17,313 nucleotides of DNA from an uncultured Clostridia bacterium. Its GTDB lineage: Bacteria > Bacillota > Clostridia > Peptostreptococcales > Acidaminobacteraceae. Below, piece after piece: positions 13,788 through 17,313 of this stretch. The notes beneath the pieces were generated by a model. The model was not told the DNA's origin. It worked only from the letters and a program-made list of their open reading frames with translations, and searched no databases. The translations under genes were made by a program, and so were the position numbers. The first letter of the stretch is position 1. Each line of letters opens with the position of its first letter. The stretch is from the NCBI GenBank assembly GCA_937880545.1, contig CALFKA010000232.1, positions 1 through 17,313 of the forward strand. Reading direction: 5' to 3'.

Positions 13788-14158
13788 TCGCTTCCTCCTT
13801 CGATAATGACGATCGCCGCCGCGACCTCATCAGTATGAGAGATACTGCAACTAATTTTCTTGTATCCCTTGGCGTTAAATATTTCAAGGGCATTTCCATG
13901 CAAAGTGACCACCGGCTCGCCCGTCTCTTTATGGGAGAGCTCTATATCTCTTGGAGAATACCCTGAAAAACCTGTTCCCATAGCTTTCGATGTCGCTTCT
14001 TTCACAGCAAAAGCTGCGGCGACACGCTCCGTGCGTGCAGGACCTTCCCCAAAGTACTCCTGTTCTTTTTGTGTAAAGTATCTCTCGGCGAAGCGAGGCG
14101 TCCTCTCTAAAAGGACGCGCATCCGCTCGAGAGAGACAAGATCAATTCCCGGTCTCAC
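13784..14158 (-). CDS. acpS: Holo-[acyl-carrier-protein] synthase
   Basis: A 124-residue AcpS-type phosphopantetheinyl transferase, which moves 4'-phosphopantetheine from coenzyme A to the acyl carrier protein. Key motifs are GIDLVSLERM (4-13, with the metal-binding Asp6), FAVKEATSKAMGTG (50-63, with the metal-binding Glu) and SISHTDEVAAA near the C-terminus. Length is normal. The start is GTG at 14158-14156, with GGAG (14167-14164) five bases ahead, and it overlaps the transketolase stop codon as GTGA. Its own stop codon overlaps the TTG start of alr. Confidence 0.95.
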   Translation of the reverse strand: MRPGIDLVSLERMRVLLERTPRFAERYFTQKEQEYFGEGPARTERVAAAFAVKEATSKAMGTGFSGYSPRDIELSHKETGEPVVTLHGNALEIFNAKGYKKISCSISHTDEVAAAIVIIEGGSD

Positions 14159-16101
14159 TTTTTCTCCATATATGATCGTATTTCTTCTATTATATTGTCG
14201 GTGGTAAAGCCGAAGTGCTCAAACAGTTCTCCACCCGGAGCGCTCGCTCCGAACTGATCCATGCAGTGACACTGTCCATCGAGTCCGATATAGCGGTGCC
14301 AACTGAGTGGCGAGGCAGCTTCAATGGCAAATCTTGCCCGCACAGCCTGAGGTAGCACCTCTTCTTTGTACTCGGCACTCTGTGTCTCAAAGACATCCAT
14401 GGAAAGCATGCTGACGACACGCACATCAATCTCTTCTTCCAGTTCTTTGGCGGCAAAGAGTGCCAGATGGAGCTCCGAACCTGAAGCCATGAGGATCAGT
14501 TCCGGCTGATCGCCTTTTTCTTTCCTTACAATATATCCGCCAAGGTTTGCTTTCTCTACATCGATAGGCAGTTCCGGCAGGGTCTGTCGGGTGAGCACCA
14601 CCGCTGCAGGACCTTTCCCGGAGAAAGCCTGTGCGTAGGCGACCGCGGTTTCTTTTCCATCCGCAGGACGATAGAGCGTAAAGCCGGGGATACTTCTTAG
14701 CATCACGAGCTGCTCAATCGGCTGATGGGTAGGACCGTCTTCACCGACACCCAGGGAGTCATGCGTAAAGATATGCACCAACGGAATCTTCATGAGAGAC
14801 GCCAAGCGCAGGGACGGTTTCATATAGTCGGCAAAGCTTAAGAAAGTCGCGGCAAAGGGCTTGAAACCACCATAAAGAGAGATCCCGTTCGTGATAGCAG
14901 CCATTGCATGCTCGCGGATTCCGTAGTGTACATTTGGTGCAGCGGGTGTTTCCGCGCTGAAGAAATCTTCTCCCTTGAGGGTAGAGAGGTTACTCCCGGC
15001 GAGGTCAGCGCTACCGCCAAAGAGGTTTGGCAGATATTCTTTGATGCCCTGGAGCATCTCTCCCCCGTGAGCTCGAGTGGCTTTGTCTGTCCCGGCTCTT
15101 TCAAGGAGTTTTTCAAGGATGTTTTCCGGCAGCTCTGCACCAAAAAATTCTTCGATCTCTTTTTTATTCGGAAGCTCATGAAAGGCCTTCTTCCATTCGG
15201 CGGCTTCCATTTCCTTTTTATCAATGATCCCCTGCAGGTATTCTCGCAGTTCATCTCGGACAACAAAGGTCTCTTTTGGATCCAGCTCCCATCTGTCCTT
15301 GATAGCCTGCGCTTCTTCTGCCCCTAAAGGTGCGCCATGCGTCGCGCTGGTGCCTTCCTTTGCAGAGCCTTTTCCGATAGTGGTTCGCACTTCGATGAGA
15401 GTCGGACGATCACTCGACTTGGCTTCTTCAATGGCCTCAGAGATTTTCTGGGGGTCATGGCCATCTTCGATACGCATCCATCGCCAGTGCTGCGCTTCGA
15501 ATCGCTCTTTGATCGATTCACTGAAAGAGAGGTCGGTGCCTCCGTCGATGGTGATGCTGTTGGAGTCATAGAGGACGATGAGGTTGCTGAGCTTGAGGTG
15601 ACCGGCAATACTCGCCGCCTCATAGCTGATCCCTTCCATTAAGTCACCGTCTGAGCAGATGACATACGTCTTATGTCGAAATAGTTCTCCCGCAACCGCT
15701 TCGGCTCGTTTCTGTGCCATCGCAAACCCCACAGAGTTGGCAAAGCCCTGTCCCAAGGGACCCGTGGTCGTCTCCACGCCATCGGTATGCCCATATTCCG
15801 GGTGACCCGGTGTCTTGGAGTGAAGTTGACGAAAGTTTCGCAGATCGTCGAGCGTCAGGTCGTAGCCAAACAGATGGAGAAGGCCATACTGAAGCATAGA
15901 ACCATGTCCTGCCGAGAGGATGAACCGGTCTCTTCCTGGCCACTTCGGGTCGGATGGAGAAAATCGCAGATGATCGGCAAAGAGCGCATAGCCCATAGCC
16001 GCCGCGCCCATCGGCATCCCCGGGTGCCCGCTGTTGGCTTGATTGACGGCATCGACTGCCAGAAGTGAGAGGGTCTGAATCGCCTCTTTTGTCATTGTCA
16101 T
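14155..16101 (-). CDS. tkt: Transketolase
   Basis: A full-length 648-residue thiamine-diphosphate enzyme that moves two-carbon units between sugar phosphates in the pentose phosphate pathway. Visible features are SGHPGMPMG (24-32, with H26), the AGHGSML segment (H66), GPLGQGFANSVG (114-125) and the ThDP/metal motif SDGDLMEGISYEA (150-162) with Asn181. The second domain has the catalytic Glu in GIREHAM, and there is a C-terminal transketolase domain. Start is ATG at 16101-16099 behind GGGAG (16111-16107); a second ATG two codons on is possible. The start overlaps the upstream addA stop as ATGA, and the end overlaps acpS as GTGA. The grouping with acpS and alr appears to be operon packing rather than a shared pathway. 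Confidence 0.96.
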   Translation of the reverse strand: MTMTKEAIQTLSLLAVDAVNQANSGHPGMPMGAAAMGYALFADHLRFSPSDPKWPGRDRFILSAGHGSMLQYGLLHLFGYDLTLDDLRNFRQLHSKTPGHPEYGHTDGVETTTGPLGQGFANSVGFAMAQKRAEAVAGELFRHKTYVICSDGDLMEGISYEAASIAGHLKLSNLIVLYDSNSITIDGGTDLSFSESIKERFEAQHWRWMRIEDGHDPQKISEAIEEAKSSDRPTLIEVRTTIGKGSAKEGTSATHGAPLGAEEAQAIKDRWELDPKETFVVRDELREYLQGIIDKKEMEAAEWKKAFHELPNKKEIEEFFGAELPENILEKLLERAGTDKATRAHGGEMLQGIKEYLPNLFGGSADLAGSNLSTLKGEDFFSAETPAAPNVHYGIREHAMAAITNGISLYGGFKPFAATFLSFADYMKPSLRLASLMKIPLVHIFTHDSLGVGEDGPTHQPIEQLVMLRSIPGFTLYRPADGKETAVAYAQAFSGKGPAAVVLTRQTLPELPIDVEKANLGGYIVRKEKGDQPELILMASGSELHLALFAAKELEEEIDVRVVSMLSMDVFETQSAEYKEEVLPQAVRARFAIEAASPLSWHRYIGLDGQCHCMDQFGASAPGGELFEHFGFTTDNIIEEIRSYMEKK

Positions 16102-17266
16102 ATTTGCTCCCTTCGGATTACTTTGTTGAGTCGCACAAAGGTGACCAGTGCGTCTTTCACAGGACGGCCGAGTACTGTTTCCACTGCCTCCTGATAGATA
16201 CCCACTTGCTTCAGGTATTGCCTGGCATACGTGAGACTTCTGTCTGTTTTATAATCGATAATCGTGCACTCATCCTCGAGGATCAGAAGGTCAATGACCC
16301 CCTGCACGAGGATCTCCTCTCCCTCCCACTCTTTGCGGAAGGTAAAGGGTACTTCTTTATGGAGTGCGGGTGACTTGTCAATGAGGAGTCTGCCCTCTTT
16401 AGTAGAGAGGAAGTTTCGCAGGAGTTCATGCTCCTCAAAGCCAACAAGTATTTCCCGCTCCTCCATCTCTTGCAGCTGCTCATCCAGGTCGTCGAGTCGC
16501 TTGAGTCTTTCAAAGTCGAGCCACTGCAGTGCTTTGTGGAAGAGAATACCCCGTTCTCTGGCGGTGAGGAGGCTCGGCTCCAGAGGAAGCAGAGGCTCCG
16601 GCTCCACTTCTTCAAGGCGAGTGAGTTCTGTGACGGAGTATTTGCTCTTTTTGGCGCTCTTCTCTATGACAAACGGCTCAGGAATCCTGCCACTCGCAAC
16701 CAGCTGTGCTTCTTCTTTGTGGAGTTCTCCTTTCGAGGGCGGCTCCACGAGAACAAAGCCCGGCGTCACAATGTGCCCATTTTTTACATCGATAGCGCGG
16801 AAGAGAAGGTCGACATATCTGTTCTCATCCGGCAGTTTACGATAGCTTTTTTCTTCGCATTGTAAGAGGAATTCCTCCGGCTCTTTTACATAGGAGCTGA
16901 GAATCAGACGGTGCTGCGCCCGACTCATCGCTACGTAAAGGAGGCGGATCTCTTCCTGACGAGAGGCTCTCTTCGCCATATCGGAGACAAAGCGCTTGAA
17001 GAAATGTCTCCTTCTTCGAATCAGTTCTGTATCATAAAAGTCCATCAGCACACTGTCGTCACTGGTGACGACCATGGAACTGTACTCTCCTTCATAATAC
17101 TGTCTCTCAAGTCCTCCGACAATGACCACCGGAAACTCCAGTCCTTTGGAGCGGTGGATACTCATCATCCGAACAAGTTCTCTATCTTCTCCCCGGCTCC
17201 TGGGCGCCGCATAATCACTGCGCAGCATCCGTACATTTTCAAGATAGCGCAGATAGCCACTGATCC
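16098..17266 (-). CDS. addA: ATP-dependent helicase/nuclease subunit A (AddA), C-terminal part only
   Basis: The C-terminal 389 or so residues of an AddA-like UvrD-family helicase-nuclease used in double-strand break repair and recombination. In order it shows helicase motif V (MSIHRSKGLEFPVVIVGG), motif VI (RLLYVAMSRAQHRL) and a linker. A RecB-type nuclease domain follows, with GILFHKAL (metal-binding His), GVIDLLI, IIDYKTD and QVGIYQEA. The gene is cut at 17266, where adapter begins. The apparent Met start further on (MTGVQTCALPIW) is translated adapter and is not protein. Complete AddA proteins are about 1100-1250 residues, so roughly two thirds is missing. It is the most upstream visible gene of the tkt-acpS-alr-mazF operon; its stop overlaps the tkt start. 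Confidence 0.9.
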
Positions 17267-17313
17267 AGATCGGAAGAGCACACGTCTGAACTCCAGTCAC
17301 ATCACGATCTCGT
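17267..17313 (+). other. Illumina TruSeq indexed adapter at the contig end (not genomic)
   Basis: Bases 17267-17300 are the 34-base TruSeq indexed adapter stem (AGATCGGAAGAGCACACGTC onward) without a mismatch. They are followed by the six-base index ATCACG (17301-17306) and the start of the P7 region (ATCTCGT). Read on the minus strand in one frame it gives the known artefact peptide MTGVQTCALPI. Genomic sequence ends at 17266. Confidence 0.98.

Noticed and set aside
62..17266. Mobile element, CRISPR array, tRNA or rRNA
   Set aside because: No transposase, integrase, terminal repeats, spaced short repeats or recognisable structural RNA genes were seen on either strand.

Overview
The window is a 17.3-kb contig that starts and ends in Illumina library adapter (1-61 and 17267-17313). 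Real genomic sequence is therefore about 62-17266, and the genes at both ends are cut. It looks like a low-to-mid GC Gram-positive anaerobe (Bacillota, Clostridia or Tissierellia-like; genus not assignable by eye). The reasons are strong AGGAGG-type ribosome sites, frequent TTG and GTG starts, an FtsEX-M23 peptidase block, and an acpS-alr-mazF operon. No rRNA, tRNA, insertion sequence, integrase or CRISPR array was seen. Only one gene, for 5-formyltetrahydrofolate cyclo-ligase, lies on the + strand.

Layout. (1) 62-2923, minus: a clear sigma-70-type promoter drives ftsE, ftsX, a coiled-coil M23 peptidoglycan hydrolase and the first codons of a truncated gene, placed by synteny as a possible S41 processing protease. 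FtsEX and the M23 protein form a cell-wall hydrolysis and division module. (2) 3079-3724, plus: fthC. (3) 3721-4900, minus: a YibE/F family membrane protein that converges on fthC and overlaps its stop codon. (4) 5050-12230, minus: a candidate amino-acid catabolic cluster. In transcription order it holds a RocR-like sigma-54 activator, an AGCS sodium:amino-acid symporter behind a near-consensus -24/-12 promoter, a CtlX-type citrulline/arginine hydrolase, a RocB-like M20 peptidase broken by a frameshift, and a second alanine-racemase paralogue followed by a terminator. (5) 12298-17266, minus: a compact operon of addA (3' part), tkt, acpS, alr and mazF. Each junction overlaps by four bases, and the operon ends in a terminator.

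How they may work together. The most interesting part is region 4. The sigma-54 activator, its likely target promoter with palindromes 120-160 bases upstream, a citrulline hydrolase and a RocB-like peptidase look like a compact arginine/citrulline/ornithine utilisation module. It carries its own transporter and a recruited racemase. The housekeeping alr copy sits in region 5, so the copy at 5107-6174 looks like a duplicate adapted to the catabolic module. This functional reading is inference; the genes and sites are seen in the sequence.
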